Shown piece after piece: positions 9,401 to 21,119 of a stretch of 64,000 bases of DNA. The DNA is from Micrasema longulum (lineage: Eukaryota > Arthropoda > Insecta > Trichoptera > Brachycentridae): positions 170,597-234,596 of the forward strand of contig JAGVSM010003446.1 of NCBI GenBank assembly GCA_022494885.1, written 5' to 3'. The notes beneath the pieces are model-generated. The model made no database searches, had not been told where the DNA came from, and worked only from the letters and a program-made list of their open reading frames with translations. Positions within the stretch are counted from its first letter, which is position 1, and each line of letters opens with the position of its first letter. Both the position numbers and the translations under genes were made by a program.

Positions 9401-12400
9401 TCCATTCCATGCCGTAAGGCCTGCTGTCCCCTAGGGCTATGCTTACAGTTCGATTCCAACTGGATAAATAAAAAATCATATTTATTTTCGATGGGTTAAT
9501 TTAGTTTAAAATGCGTTGAAGTTGTTTGTTAAAAATCCCATTAAAAATCATCCATAAAATGTTATTAATATCACCGCCATAAAATTATACTTGAGAATAA
9601 ACTTCATAGATTTCTAAATTATAAAAACGTATCCTTTTGACGGCAAACTTTCAAATTACATAGTTGTTGAATATTGTGGAGAGTTTTATTATTATTTTTT
9701 CCTCGCAAAATACTACATAATCTACATGTTTATTAATCAAAATATCAACCGACACACTCGTCGACAAATTTTTCAGTACCATTTTTCAATAGTACTTAAC
9801 TGTAAATATATGTTTATGTACTCTTCTATACTGAGAATGTTGAGGCAGCTACAGAAATAAACTTGTACCAATCATTATAAATTAATCTTAAGATATATTT
9901 AGTTACGTACGATACGACATCAATTTATGTTGTACGATGTTTGGTACAGTATATTGATTATCAATATATTCGCAAAAATTAGAAATACCTATCATGTGTT
10001 TTTAATTAAGGACTTTTAGTCCCATGGAATTGTAAATGTGTAATAAGTACAATAAATAAATAAATATTTCTCTTTTCTCTCTTTTATAAAATATTTACAC
10101 TGACCCTTGTAGCTTCCATCATTTCGAATTTCCACTAACGGAATGTCCAATTTATTTATATGTTAATTATGTATTCCTACTACATATATAAATATTCTAC
10201 GTTGATTTATTTATTTTTATAAAATAAAGGTATTTCATTTCGCATAAAATGTGAATAAATAAGTAAATAAATTATGTCACAGGGGGATGGCAAAGAAAAT
10301 AAAGATATCCTAATATGTATGTATTTCACGGTTACCATTTCTAATTTAATTGGCTCAATTTATGAAGTATGTATATCAATATTATACCGGTTAGGGGAGT
10401 TTTTACGTACATCAGGATTTTTGGAGGGTTGTTCTGTAGGCAACTGGCGCCTTCTCTAAAAGAATCTCTAACCAATCTGAGCCCACCTGTTGTATTTATG
10501 TACATTTCTTAAGACACTCGAAAATCATACAAGTCATTTTAGTAAAATTAATAGTAATTCTAAACATTTCTTATGTACTTAGATAATTATTAATTTAAAA
10601 TATCCTTCACTTGATTACATTATTTTTTAAATTTTAATTTTTTTATTACATCTTTAACTATTTTTTTTAATATGCTTTTTGCAATACACATAAATTATTT
10701 TTTTACTATGTCTTTAAATATGTTTCTTACTATGTATTCTGTTTTTATTGCGCATTTAACTTGGTTTTAAAATATTTTTTTATATATTTAAAAAAAAAAA
10801 TATTTACCAAGTTTTGCTACATTTTTTTACAATGTTTTTAATCCATTTTTTACTTTGTTTTTCACTTTGTCTACTATCTATATAACTGTTTCTACATATT
10901 GATTACTGTTTTTATATATTTTTTGACTGTCTTAAAACGAGGTAAATAACCCCAGTTAGATAGTCAAAGAAACTTTGTATAAATTATAATTTTGTGTATG
11001 TAATGTAATATGATAATGAATAAATAAATGAAATACGAAATAAAAAATATATTTAATTAAAAAAAGTGCATAAGTATATCAACAGTAAGCATGTAAACAC
11101 ACATAAGTAATTTGCAACATTAAAAGCAAAAAAAATAATATATTAATTAAAAACCCCATTGTTATATACCTCCCCGGGGTTATACAAGAAATATTATAAG
11201 GTCTAGTCGTGTTGTGATGTTTCGCCTGTTGCTCAATCACAAAAAACTATCTACGTGCTAATAAGCGACATGACAACAATTTCTCACCATGGTTGTTTAT
11301 CGTATTCGCGATCACAATGGAACATCTGTGAACACCTAATATTAAATATCAAAATATTTACGTTTCGCGACGTATAATCCTGCTGCGCAATCACATATTT
11401 TAATTTCACCGGTGTAAATATGGAAAATATTAAAAAACTGCTATTTTTATCTATTTATTTATCATGCTATTTATTGCAAGTTGGCAAGCCAAATGTCAAG
11501 AAAAGCAGTCGCCATAGTAATTGTAATTTAATTTTCACTTTTTTGTATTAGATACTCCGTACTATTTTGCAAATGCAATATATTGTGTAATGTTTTACAG
11601 TGAACACCGATTTTTTTAAACGCCGGTGAGCTGTATTTATTTACGAAGAAAACAAAAAACAAACCGACACGAGCGTTGACTTAGAGATTACACACGCGTT
11701 GATTTATGACTGCGATGATTTAAGCATGTTCATTATTGTTCATTGTGATCGCTCAAATGCTTAGCATGTTTTTAAGCTCGTCGATAGTTATTTGTAATTG
11801 AGCTACTGATTAGCGTAGTAATCATGAGCTTTTTCAGGTTAATTTTTAATTTGTCTCCAGTGTAATTTTTTAAATGGTAAGGTAAGTCATTATTATGTAA
11901 TTTTTAAAGATATTACATGAAAAGTACTTCTCTGAGAATTTTTTGTTTGTTACGTAAAATGATACGTTTTACGCTTCAGATATCAGTTCGTTGTCAATAA
12001 AATATAGCATTTATGCCACTAATATTTTCCTTTAATTTATTTTTAATCCTTTACTGATTTAACTGGGTGATTATACGGATTTTAAAAGGTTACAGGAAAT
12101 GTGCCATGGAAATAATATGTAAAACACAAAGAGAACTTCATTAGGCGGAAACCGTTTTTTTTCCTGGAAAGTATCTAAAGGCAACGTCGATAAAGCTGCT
12201 TACAAATATTCATAGGTATTCAACATTTCGGTGGTTATAGCGCAATACGTCGCAACTCACTACCCACATTCACCTTATTTTACAGGAGAGGGTAAAATCT
12301 TTTTTTATCTTATCTTTATTAGTAAATGACCCTGAGAAAAGAAGGAAGTGACTTCTTCACTGACTGGGATTAAATTGATTGGACATGATCAATTCGCCGA

Positions 12401-12480
12401 AATGATTTTTTTTAGTTGCAAATTATTTGTACCTTGCATTTGTTATATGCAAGGTTTTATCGAATTTATTTATTTTTAGG
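9401..12480. other. Long AT-rich stretch without recognised gene
   Basis: Low-complexity A/T sequence. Visible items: a LINE-like tail at 10020-10065 (ACAATAAATAAATAAATA after a GGACTTTTAGTCC dyad); the degenerate array at 10630-10905, inverted relative to 85-240; and an ordinary mixed-composition block at 11160-11420 with no open frame. A 61-codon frame at 10274 shows no domain. Confidence 0.45.
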
Positions 12481-12482
12481 TT

Positions 12483-12870
12483 ATATTCAGTTGACTTACT
12501 ACTACTACTACTACTACCAACACGCCATTTCCCCGTAGGAGTAGGCAGAGAGAATGGACCGCCACACACGTCTATCCTGGAATACATTCCTAGCTTCCTC
12601 CACATTCATACATCTTATAATACATGCCCTTCGGTTCTGTATGCGTTTGACAAGACCAGACTAAAAATTTTGCTTATCTGATCATGCCACGTCTTCCTTG
12701 GTCGTCCTCGTCTCACGTTGACGTTCATTTCGCCATTTATACTAGTTTTAACATTCTTTCGTCGTCCATTCGTTCTACGTGACCAAACCATTTCAGAGAC
12801 CCTTTCTTAATCTTATCAATTATACTTGACTCAGATTTACACTCTCGCCTGATTTCATCGATTTTGAATT
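12483..12870 (-). pseudogene. RTE-type LINE C-terminal fragment
   Basis: Read on the minus strand, the DNA contains the GGTTTGGTCACGTAGAACGA block (WFGHVERM in this family), a GRPRK-like CGTCCTCG segment and the AYPYGE-type terminus ending in CTACGGGGAAATGGCG. The frames are broken several times. Beyond the C-terminus is a short (GTA)n array, standing where other copies have (GTT)n, so the tail is a trinucleotide repeat. It lies head-to-head with the plus-strand copy starting at 12873. Confidence 0.7.
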
Positions 12871-12872
12871 TT

Positions 12873-13090
12873 TAATGTTGATCGATGCAGAAAACGAGCA
12901 AGACCGAATAAGACATGGCACGATCAAGTCCATCAAACACTTGAAGATGGACATGTCAAGAGTAGGAATAATGGAAGATGCATGAATGTAGAGGAAGCGA
13001 GGTCTGTATGCAAAGACAGAGTGATATGGCGTTTTATCCTCTCTGTCTACCCCTACGGAGAAACGGCGAGATGGTTTGTTTTTTTTTGTC
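12873..13090 (+). pseudogene. RTE-type LINE C-terminal fragment
   Basis: The DNA aligns with 61975-62200: TGGCACGATCAAGTCCATCA, GAGGAAGCGAGGTCTGTATG (EEARSVC), CTACCCCTACGG (YPYGE) and the terminal CGGCGAGATGGTTTG. The start has lost the FGHVERM part. A T-rich run follows the terminus in place of (GTT)n. Non-functional. Confidence 0.75.
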
Positions 13091-13435
13091 ATTTTCCTTT
13101 TTATTTACCTACATCTAATGATGCATATATTTATTTATTTTTTAATGAAATCATACAGTCTTTATATAAAACAAAGTACAAAAGAACAATTAAAAAAAGT
13201 AAGACCAATTACAGATTTCACACTAATTTATTATGAATGCAGGAGGAGAGGGGAAAAATAATTGTACTTTAAAAAAGTAAAAATAAAAATATTACATAAA
13301 AAGGAGAAGACATTGTTTAGCTACTCTACTTTCCTCCCTCTCTCTCTGCTTCCATGAACATTTAAATTTATTTGAAAAAAATCACATCCAACAATAAATT
13401 ATTAGAGACAGGTAGTAGATGTAAGTAAGTATAAA

Positions 13436-13615
13436 TTAAGAGTGGAAATCAAAAGTTAAAATTAAAATCAAAAGTAAAAGTTTAAGTTAAAATAAAAAGT
13501 TTAAATTAAAATTAAGTTAAAAGTTTAAATTAAAAGTTAAAATTAAGAATTAAAATTAAAAAGTTAAAATTGAAAGATAAAATTTAAAATCAAATTAAAA
13601 GTTAAAAGTCAAGCA
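13436..13615. repeat. Degenerate AGTTAAAATTA-like tandem array
   Basis: About 170 bp consist of repeated variants of AAAAGTTTAAATTAAAATTA and AAAGTTAAAATT. Unit length is not strict (roughly 10-13 bp). Simple satellite-like DNA. Confidence 0.75.
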
Positions 13616-14006
13616 TGAGATACATTTAAAATGTCTTTAACAGATCTGATAAAAATATGGTATTTACAGTGTAGTATGTCGATGTCACTAAAACTGTCAT
13701 TATAGGTAATCTGTATTCTTTGCAGAGTGCTATATTATTGCATATAATCTCGATAATTTGTTACAAATTCTAACATGAATAATATAAAACGGTCAGTCGT
13801 ACGCCAACAAAACTTAGCTAATGATAACGATGAATTAGCACTGCCTGAATAAATTTAGTAAGTACCTGTTGTAGGTTTCCAATTAAACGTGTACCTATTA
13901 GCACCTTGCGGAAAGGAATGTGCCACACTCCGGTCAGCAGATGGTTCTCCTTCAAGGAACCCACCTTTTTATAAGTAACTACTATACCTTCATGCATAGT
14001 TACATA

Positions 14007-14234
14007 ATTGAACGTAGTTATGCAGAAAGCAGCCAGTCCACAATTTCGAAAAAAATAGACATTGTTGTTTTCGGGTGCAGTGAGGTCAATTCTATGTTCT
14101 GCTAAAACAGCCAGACCGTTTTCATACAATCAAACTCTAATAATCATCTACTGAAAAAAATCGTTTCATAAAGGTGCTATTATCTCAGTTTCACTTTTGT
14201 ATGGCTGGCGGCTTTCTGCAAGACTACGTTCAAT
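14007..14234. mobile_element. MITE of family N (228 bp) with about 30-bp inverted termini
   Basis: Left end ATTGAACGTAGTTATGCAGA and right end (reverse complement) ATTGAACGTAGTCTTGCAGA continue into AAGC-GCCAGYC, giving inverted termini of about 30 bp. The same termini flank 56580-57014. A 103-codon minus frame (13818-14129) runs across the left half, and its sequence LAAFCITTFN arises from the terminus itself. Because the frame crosses the terminus, it is probably not a host protein. No transposase; superfamily unknown. Confidence 0.75.
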
Positions 14235-14277
14235 TTATATACATATTTAAACACAAACCTCGTATCCTTTAATATCG

Positions 14278-14450
14278 TCCTCCTTGCGGTGTGATGGTTA
14301 GCGTGTTTGCCTACCATACAAGAGGTTTCGAGTTCGATTTCCGACATGATTTCCGACATGATTGACATGAAATATTTATTTAAAGGGTGTTTTTACACTG
14401 AAATATTTCGTAGTCCCTGGACTGGCACCTTGAGAATAAGAGTGATTTTC
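14278..14450 (+). repeat. tRNA-derived SINE (type S2)
   Basis: Head: GGTGTGATGGTTAGCGTGTT (box A region), GCCTACCATACAAGAGG, then CGAGTTCGATTTCCG (box B). The body includes GAAATATTTCGTAGTCCCTG and GACTGGCACCT. It aligns along its length with the complete copy at 55658-55918. The 3' tail is missing here. A duplicated GATTTCCGACAT lies just after box B. Confidence 0.75.
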
Positions 14451-16250
14451 AAAATTTATAAAACTGTGCAAAATTGTACTCCCAGGAGTTCTAACAAACT
14501 CATTTTGGGACAGAAAAATATTTACATAAAGGTATGGTAATAATATATAAAATTTAATAATATTTCATTTTATTTAATTTTATTAACATAAACGGCAAAT
14601 CTGCCTTTTACAAACATTTATAATACTACGTATTTGGCTTAACATTTTTTTTAAAAACTAAAAATTATCAATAAATTTACAAAAACAAACATTGAGCATA
14701 ATAGTAAATTTGTAAAGTGTCCGTGCTAAAAAGTAAACAATAAAAAACTTAACAGATAAAGCACTTCAACACTATGGATAGCATAACAGATAAAAATATC
14801 CGAAGGGTAGCTTTCGTAGATGTTCGGTAGTCACTAGTCACTGTCGCAGTATCGCACATGTGCAAACACATGTTTTTGCTAAATTCTAGAAGATGGTCCG
14901 GTCCACGTGTAGTTGCCGGAGGGGGGAAAGAAGCCTATTGTTCCAACGACTTTGTATCCATTTTATTCTGTATTATTTCGTTTTATAATGAGTATGAAAT
15001 TCCCGCTCAATTTTTATTAATTTTTGACATTATTATTAGACGAACGTGTGTATGAGAGTGGTTTAAGGATTGACGTATCATTTTGTATGTACGAGTATAT
15101 TAGAAAGAATATTTTAAATCTGTTGAGTATGTATCAATAAGTTCACTTTTAGTAGCACTGTTGTAGTGGGAGGTAATATTTCAGATAGTTAAATCTTGGT
15201 ACATGCATCACAAATTAATACATTCTTAAACGATTTTAATGGGTTCATATACTTTTTTATGATTTTAAAGTAGGCGCACTGTTGTTTGAAAGTTTCCGTT
15301 ATTCACTATTTGTCACATATTTTAGTAAGAATAAAGCGTAAGTAATGCTTTAAAATGAATACTCTTCTTTTTCCACTTTTTGTCTACAAATCGACCACTT
15401 ATAAACATTAACACAATGTTTGTTTAACGAGTTTTAAGCTAATATTGGAGAGAGAAACTATAATTCACGCCCAGCCAGTACGGAGGCTGAGCGCGAGATA
15501 GAAAAAAAAATATTTAAAAAAAATAATGGCTTAGCTTACAAATAAAAAAATATAAAAAACCACTAAATTTTCTCATTGTAAAATGTCTTGCTCGGCACGG
15601 GTTTTCCTAGTGAGAAATACATTATAATTTCAATTTTGTATTACGTATTCTTGTGAAGTATTAAATAAAAAAAATATTTATGTAAAATAACAGGTAATAA
15701 AGAAGAAATATTTAGGTAAATCATAAAAACTAAAAAAAAAAATTTATAAAAAAGTACATACCTATGTATATTTAAAAAATCATGTTAGTTAGGTTGCATT
15801 AAAATAATATAAATTTAAATCAAAATTATGTTTTTTTTGCGTCTAAAAATGAATTCTCATAGACACGAGATTAACCAGATGTGTCAATGGGCCTCTTGAG
15901 TGTTCAACTATATGTAGGAACTATTGTGGATATAACGTTTCCCGAGAAAGGTGTTTTATAAATATGTAACGCGTTTGAAGGTACGAGATGCAACTAATAA
16001 TAAAAACCAGATGCTTTTAGTTTGTTGAGAGCCCTTACAAATCTTTCATAAAACGTAATTTATTGCATAATTTTAAGGAATTTATTGCCTCTCTTTGTTA
16101 ACGATTATGGACTACTTTGTATTTTTAACTCGGTTAGGTGTTGGACGAGATTACAACTTGTAAACATTTCGGTTGGTTACATTTGAAGATAAAACACATT
16201 GAGCAATGAAATGATGACTTTATAACTACATATTTTGACAAGAAATTAAT
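14451..16250. other. AT-rich stretch with LINE-tail and MITE scraps
   Basis: At 14570-14620 a TTTATTTAATTTTATTA tract followed by GGCAAATCTGCC looks like an inverted LINE 3' end (hairpin plus tail). At 15555-15580 CCACTAAATTTTCTCATT is the right terminus of MITE family M. CCCGTGCCGAG near 15590-15605 (-) recurs at 30845 and, diverged, at 42165. No gene recognised; the 65-codon frame at 14858 has no domain. Confidence 0.45.
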
Positions 16251-16252
16251 AA

Positions 16253-17150
16253 CAATATTTTGAGTTTGTCCAAATTTTTGTAGACAAGGACTGGATTAAA
16301 CTCCCTGGGGAGCTGTTTATATTAACATATTACAACAGAGATGAAGAACATTTAAGAGAAGTTAATATAGAAGTCTAGGCATCTACAGGGCTTATGACCT
16401 GTCAATGGCTGGTTTAAGTGGCCACTTTACACACTGTGTAACATTCACCATTCTGCCTGTATTTGAACATCTATATTCCTTCAATTCTTTCATCTGTTGA
16501 TGTTTGTGAAGTTAAAGATATGAAACCTTTATTTATGCGGGTGAGATTCATCTAATTGAATTATTTCACCTACATACTAGGCAACGCCTGAAAATATTGT
16601 TTTTTCAATTTCTATACTTCTTCATGGACCAGGTAATTTATCAACAATATTTTTAGTTTGTCCAAATTTTTGAGAGAAGTCCATTTAAGAGAAGGTAATA
16701 TGGACTTCTATATTACCTTCTCATAAATGTTCTTCATCTCTGTTGTAATATGTTAATATAAACAGCTCCCCAAGGAGTTGAATTCTGTCCTTGTCTACAA
16801 AAATTTGGACAAACTCAAAATATTGTTTATAAAAAACCTGGTCCATGAAGAAGTATAGAAATTGAAAAAAAAAAATATTTTCAGGCGTTGCTTAGTATGT
16901 AGGTGAAATAATTCAATTAGATGAATCTCACCCGCATAAATAAAGGTTTCAGCTCTTTAACTTCACAAACATCAACAGATAAAAAAAAATAGGAATATAG
17001 ATGTTCAAATATAGGCAGAATGGTGAATGTTACACAGTGTGTAAAGTGGCCACTTAAACCAGCCATTGACAGGTCATAAGCCCTGTAGATGCCTAGACTT
17101 CTATATTACCTTCTCTTAAATGTTCTTCATCTCTGTTGGAATATGTTAAG
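16253..17150. mobile_element. Inverted pair of MITE family P copies (foldback, about 0.9 kb)
   Basis: The first half carries, in order, AGTTTGTCCAAATTTTTGTA, ACATATTACAACAGAGATGA, GGGCTTATGACCTGTCAATG, GGCCACTTTACACACTG and CAACGCCTGAAAATATTG. The second half carries the same blocks reverse-complemented and in reverse order. The centre, near 16708, is itself a hairpin with GAGAAGGTAATAT / ATATTACCTTCTC arms. The halves look well over 90 percent similar. No transposase is encoded. Transcripts would fold into a long double-stranded RNA. Confidence 0.85.
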
Positions 17151-18367
17151 AAATTAATAATTTAATATAAAAATAGAAATACTCATAAAAAGTAATTAAT
17201 TTTTGTCTTCGTTTTCATCTTCTCTGTTCAGATCGGTTGATCTGTTATCGGCTAGAGGGTGATTCCTGAGATGCTGAGTTCCAACTTTCCTTCCATCTCT
17301 TTGGTGGTCTTCCAAGCAGACGACGACCAGCTGGGATGGCCACGGTACGGGGGATTCTCAAGCTGTCCATTCTAAAATTTTATTTTTTATTACTTCACGA
17401 GCTGATCACGGCAATGCTTTGCTATTGCTAGATTTGAGTTCTTGCTCAATAGATAAAATGAACACAATCGAAAGTTTGCAATCAATTATTGTATTTAGTC
17501 TGTTCGTATACATTTTTTTTGTATTTTGGTTGAGATAAATTGTGAGGACAGAGAATTTTGATAAATAGGTGATCAAACATTACTTTCCCGTCCACTGTCT
17601 TGTAGATGCCTCCCCGATACTGTGCGAAAAAGACAACTGCATGTTAAGCCTTTTGTTAGAATAGACAAAATCGACGTTTCGCTGTACCGTTTTCCGCACC
17701 TCAAAACTGAACCGATTTTGTTATTTTTTTAGAACTCTAGAGTATAAGAATAAAATTTTCTGTATCGATATGTTTTGCGTTTTTCAAAAATAGTTATATT
17801 TGTATACCGTGCGCCGTGCGCCGTGCGCCCGAAGACAGCAGATAAAACTGTGTTTTTTTACGGATTTAAATGATTCTCGTTACCATAATTTAAATACAAA
17901 ATTTAAAAATATAGATTATACAAACATTACTCTGTCAGATTTAAAATTTAAACTAAAAATGTATTATGTAACTTAGTAGACATTATAATAATAAATATGT
18001 ACATCTCCCCCCCCCCCTCCTTATCATCTCTTCAAGCATTTTTGTCCTTATCCCGCCCAATTTACAGTAACTTAATGTTCTTAAAATTAATATTTAAAAA
18101 TCTTTGATTATTGAGTACTTGAAAATAACATTTTTATACGTATAAATTGTATGTATTTATTTGATATGTAATATATATATTCTTTACTAACTTTGTATAC
18201 TATGTGGAAATCTGTTATTGGTTCTGAGTTTTTACACTATATCTGTTTGTTTACTAAAAATATGTATGTAGAACTGTTGATTTCCCTAATAAAATTAAAA
18301 AAAAAAATAATAAACCGTCTTTTAAAAAACGAAACAATATATGGACAAGCCAATTTTAAATATCTTT
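17151..18367. other. Mixed region with one dispersed-repeat match and a GC-rich heptamer repeat
   Basis: 17595-17760 is the inverted relative of the element at 4486-4880. Near 17805-17830 the heptamer GTGCGCC is repeated three times in tandem, GC-rich in an AT-rich setting. A homopolymer C run of nine lies at about 18007. No gene recognised. Confidence 0.5.
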
Positions 18368-18674
18368 AATGTATATAAAAGAGCTCTGCGCTGGTTTGGA
18401 CATGTAGAGCGAATGGACAACGAAAGAACGGCTAAAAATATTTACAACGCAAATGTTCATGGATGCAGAAATAAAGAAAGACCGAGAAAGACATGGCATG
18501 ACTAATCTAACAAATAGGTACTTGAAGATGGATATGCCAAAAGTCGGAATAATCGAGAAGATCTATGAATGTAGAGGAAGCGAGATCTGAATGCGAAAAT
18601 AGAATAATGTGGAGTTCAATCCTCTCTTCTTACCCTTAGGGGAAAATGGCGTGATAGTTTGTTGTTGTTATTGT
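18368..18674 (+). pseudogene. RTE-type LINE C-terminal fragment
   Basis: LRWFGHVERMDNERTAKNIY opens the fragment. RPRKTWH follows, then several stops and shifts, then GAGGAAGCGAGATCTGAATG and the terminal CTTAGGGGAAAATGGCGTGA, ending in GTTTGTTGTTGTTATTG. This covers about 95 codons of the family's C-terminus with the trinucleotide tail. More diverged than the copies at 45352 and 61917. Confidence 0.8.
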
Positions 18675-18879
18675 AAAAATAAACATTTTTCTAGTGCCAT
18701 AATTCAGAGAGAAAATACGTGAATACGTTCTTATAAAGAAAAGTCGGACCGCGTTTAAACATAATTAAGTATACTTACAAAACTTTACTAAAAAATCTTT
18801 AGTAAAAACCGTTCGAATAAACGTAAAAAATATGAACTTTTCATTGAAAATGGCCCTCAAAATGAAATATTTGGGTAAA

Positions 18880-19540
18880 TCATAAGAACGCAAATATTTA
18901 TTTAAAAAAAAAAAAAAAAATTATTGGTAAGTAGGTACTTGTTTATGGTTGAATTTCAAATCTAAAAGTAATAAATATTCAAATATTTAATTAAAGTAGG
19001 TAGCCAAGTACTTGTTTGTGTTTGAATTCCGAAACATAAAATAATTAATTATTTTCAAATAAAGAATTCTTTTAGCGAATGTCAAACTCTGCTCAGGGAT
19101 GCACTTGAGTCAGGAATGCGATTTTCTAAAATGTATAGAATCTCAGTTGATATTATTTTAGTATAATCTAAAATCCAGTAAAAAGAAATAAATGGGTAGA
19201 AATTATAAGGAATTCAACGAAACAATCTGATTGGGATCCATAAAAAAACGAATGCTGTCTGTAAACATTCAAAAACAAACTTATTCATGCAGAAAAAAAT
19301 AACATCCATCCATTTTTTTTGTTCGCGCATTCTCGGCGAATGCAACCCTGGTGATGAATAAAAAAAACATTTACGCTTCTAACTTTTTTTATACTTAATA
19401 AATTGAAGATTTTATGAGCTTTAAACCTTCTCGTGGCAAAGATGTACATTTATCCGAAAACCGCACGTAAATCGGTCCGGTAGTTATCGAGTCCATCGAG
19501 GAGAACCATTCGAATATTGCCTTTTATATATATAGATATA
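18880..19540 (+). repeat. Dispersed repeat family R, copy 1
   Basis: Aligns collinearly and in the same orientation with 60960-61530: GTCAAACTCTG, GCGATTTTCTAAAATGTAT, AAAATCCAGT-AAAAGAAA, GATCCATAAAAAA-CGAAT, GCATTCTC ... AACCCTGGT, and an end resembling AAATCGGTCCGGTAGTTATC. That closing string (AAATCGGTYNRGYYGTT) is very common at the ends of insect transposon remnants. No coding frame. Superfamily not established. Confidence 0.6.
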
Positions 19541-19559
19541 CATGTACAGTTTACATAAT

Positions 19560-19600
19560 ATACATATTGCCTTAAGGCAATTTCTTCCTGTCTACCCAAA
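19560..19600 (-). repeat. Inverted LINE 3'-end hairpin fragment
   Basis: TATTGCCTTAAGGCAATTTC is the reverse complement of the 3'-end palindrome of the LINE at 7101-7373. It is only about 30 bp and sits beside an inverted SINE, marking a nested insertion. Confidence 0.6.
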
Positions 19601-19607
19601 CCGTTCA

Positions 19608-19783
19608 TATTTTTTTTGCACCACAACAGGCCAGGAGGCCCAATAACAGTGGCGAATTACATCACGGTACTTTCAAGCTTGAGAAAAAACACATTTGATT
19701 TTTTTGTCCTCTCCGGAAATCGAACCCGGAACCATCCGTGTGTGAGTCAAGTATCTTGACTACTACACCACGGAGGACACCTT
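19608..19783 (-). repeat. tRNA-derived SINE (type S1), inverted copy
   Basis: Reverse complement of the S1 element at 4196-4372. The head GTCCTCCGTGGTGTAGTAGT and box B GGGTTCGATTTCC are closer to a tRNA consensus than in the first copy. The body keeps CTCAAGCTTGAAAGT and GGGCCTCCTGGCCTGTTGTG. Confidence 0.75.
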
Positions 19784-20207
19784 ACAAACTTTGTCATTAC
19801 AAACGATAGCTCCGTTCCGATTGGAGTATCAATGCTGTTTGCTCCCTGTACACCATTACGTGTGTATAAGAGAATGATGATGCATATATTTAAGAATGTA
19901 TATTTTAATATCTGGTAGATACATTCATGCATACAATCAAGAATTAAAATCGGTGGCGCTCAAATCTGGGGCATTATAATCAACCCTGGGGCAAGGTGAC
20001 CAACTTATTGACAGGTACTTTATTTATTGCACAACCCAAATACCAACTTTACGCTTTCACATTATAGTATGGTGAAGAATAATCACTTTCCTTCCGGAAC
20101 TGGTGGTGGTGTACAAAAAAAATGACATGTATAGATTTCATTATAAAAGTTTTATTTTTCTACGGGAAAAAAAAAGTTTTAGTCTAGTATCAGTATCACA
20201 AATAAAT

Positions 20208-20660
20208 TAGTTGCAACATAGGGGGAAAAAAAATTGCGAAGGGAATATGAAAGTCTAGGCATTTACAAGGGCGTAAGGATTGTCATTGGCCGGTTTAAGT
20301 AGCCACTCACACATGTTTCAACATCCACGTTTTCTCAACTCTGCCATCTGTCGACTTTTGTGAAGTAAAGGAGCTGAAACCTTTATCATGGGTGAGATTC
20401 ATCCGGCTGAACCAAATTTAACAACGCCTGAAAACAATTTTTCCATTTTTATGCTTTTTCTTTTACTAGTTAGTTGATTCAACATTTTTTTGCGTATGTG
20501 CAAATGTTGACATGAAGTCATAAGCCTGGTAAATGCCTAGACTGCAATATTCCCTCCTCAAAAATGTTTTTCTCCTCTGTTGCAACAAATTTAGATCGGA
20601 ATAACTTCCTAAGGAGGAAATCTAGCCTGTCTGCAAACATCTGGACGTACAAAAAACATT
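20208..20660. mobile_element. MITE family P copy with about 65-bp inverted termini
   Basis: The left side reads TTGCAACATAGGGGGAAAAA ... GGGAATATGAAAGTCTAGGC. The right side, reverse-complemented, reads TTGCAACAGAGGAGAAAAAC ... GGGAATATTGCAGTCTAGGC. The core contains TTGTCATTGGCCGGTTTAAG, and the segment after the right terminus (GCAAACATCTGGACGTAC) matches the flank of other copies. This copy shows both termini and most clearly defines the family. An 81-codon frame starting in it is fortuitous. Confidence 0.75.
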
Positions 20661-20689
20661 ATTGTATCACAAATATCTTATCTTCTACT

Positions 20690-21035
20690 CCACATTCGCT
20701 GTTAAGTGGAGCTTGTGTATATTACCGATGCCTTCGGGACACCATACCGGCAGCCAAAACTCTCCTCCTCCCATATCAACCCCGTGTCCCCAAGTTCCGC
20801 AAAGTATAATATTCTTCATAGCTCTTGGGCACTTGGTGAGAATTTAATTTATCTTTCTGATCATGGTCTATCACTTCGCTCTTCCTGATAACAGGAGACA
20901 TGACATTCCATTTCTCGAGATAGCACATCTGTTCGAGCTGCCAGACTTTGGAATGAGCTACCTCTTCATGTAAAAAATTCACCTTCCCTGGCTACTTTCA
21001 GGAAACACCTGAATCACACCTATATGTCTCTACAA
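20690..21035 (+). pseudogene. Non-LTR retrotransposon C-terminus (CR1/Jockey group)
   Basis: In shifting frames the DNA gives LSDHGLSLRSS, then VRAARLWNELPLHVKNSPSL followed by ATFRKHLNHTYMS and a stop near 21040. HGLSLRSS and AARLWNELP are the C-terminal hallmarks also seen at 6900-7030. At least two frameshifts and a stop separate them. The RT catalytic part is missing. Confidence 0.8.
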
Positions 21036-21119
21036 CCCTAACCTTAATTTATTTTGTATTATAATTTTTTTTTTTTTATTCCTTCTCTTACCTGATTCCG
21101 TTTCCTGTCTCCTTAACCT

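Noticed and set aside
9174..9479. 101-codon minus frame and 79-codon plus frame
   Set aside because: Both overlap the family P MITE and include its inverted terminus; related copies have stops in these frames.
13436..13615. CRISPR-like or regularly spaced repeat array
   Set aside because: Units are degenerate, of irregular length and without unique spacers; it is AT-rich satellite-like sequence in a eukaryotic context.
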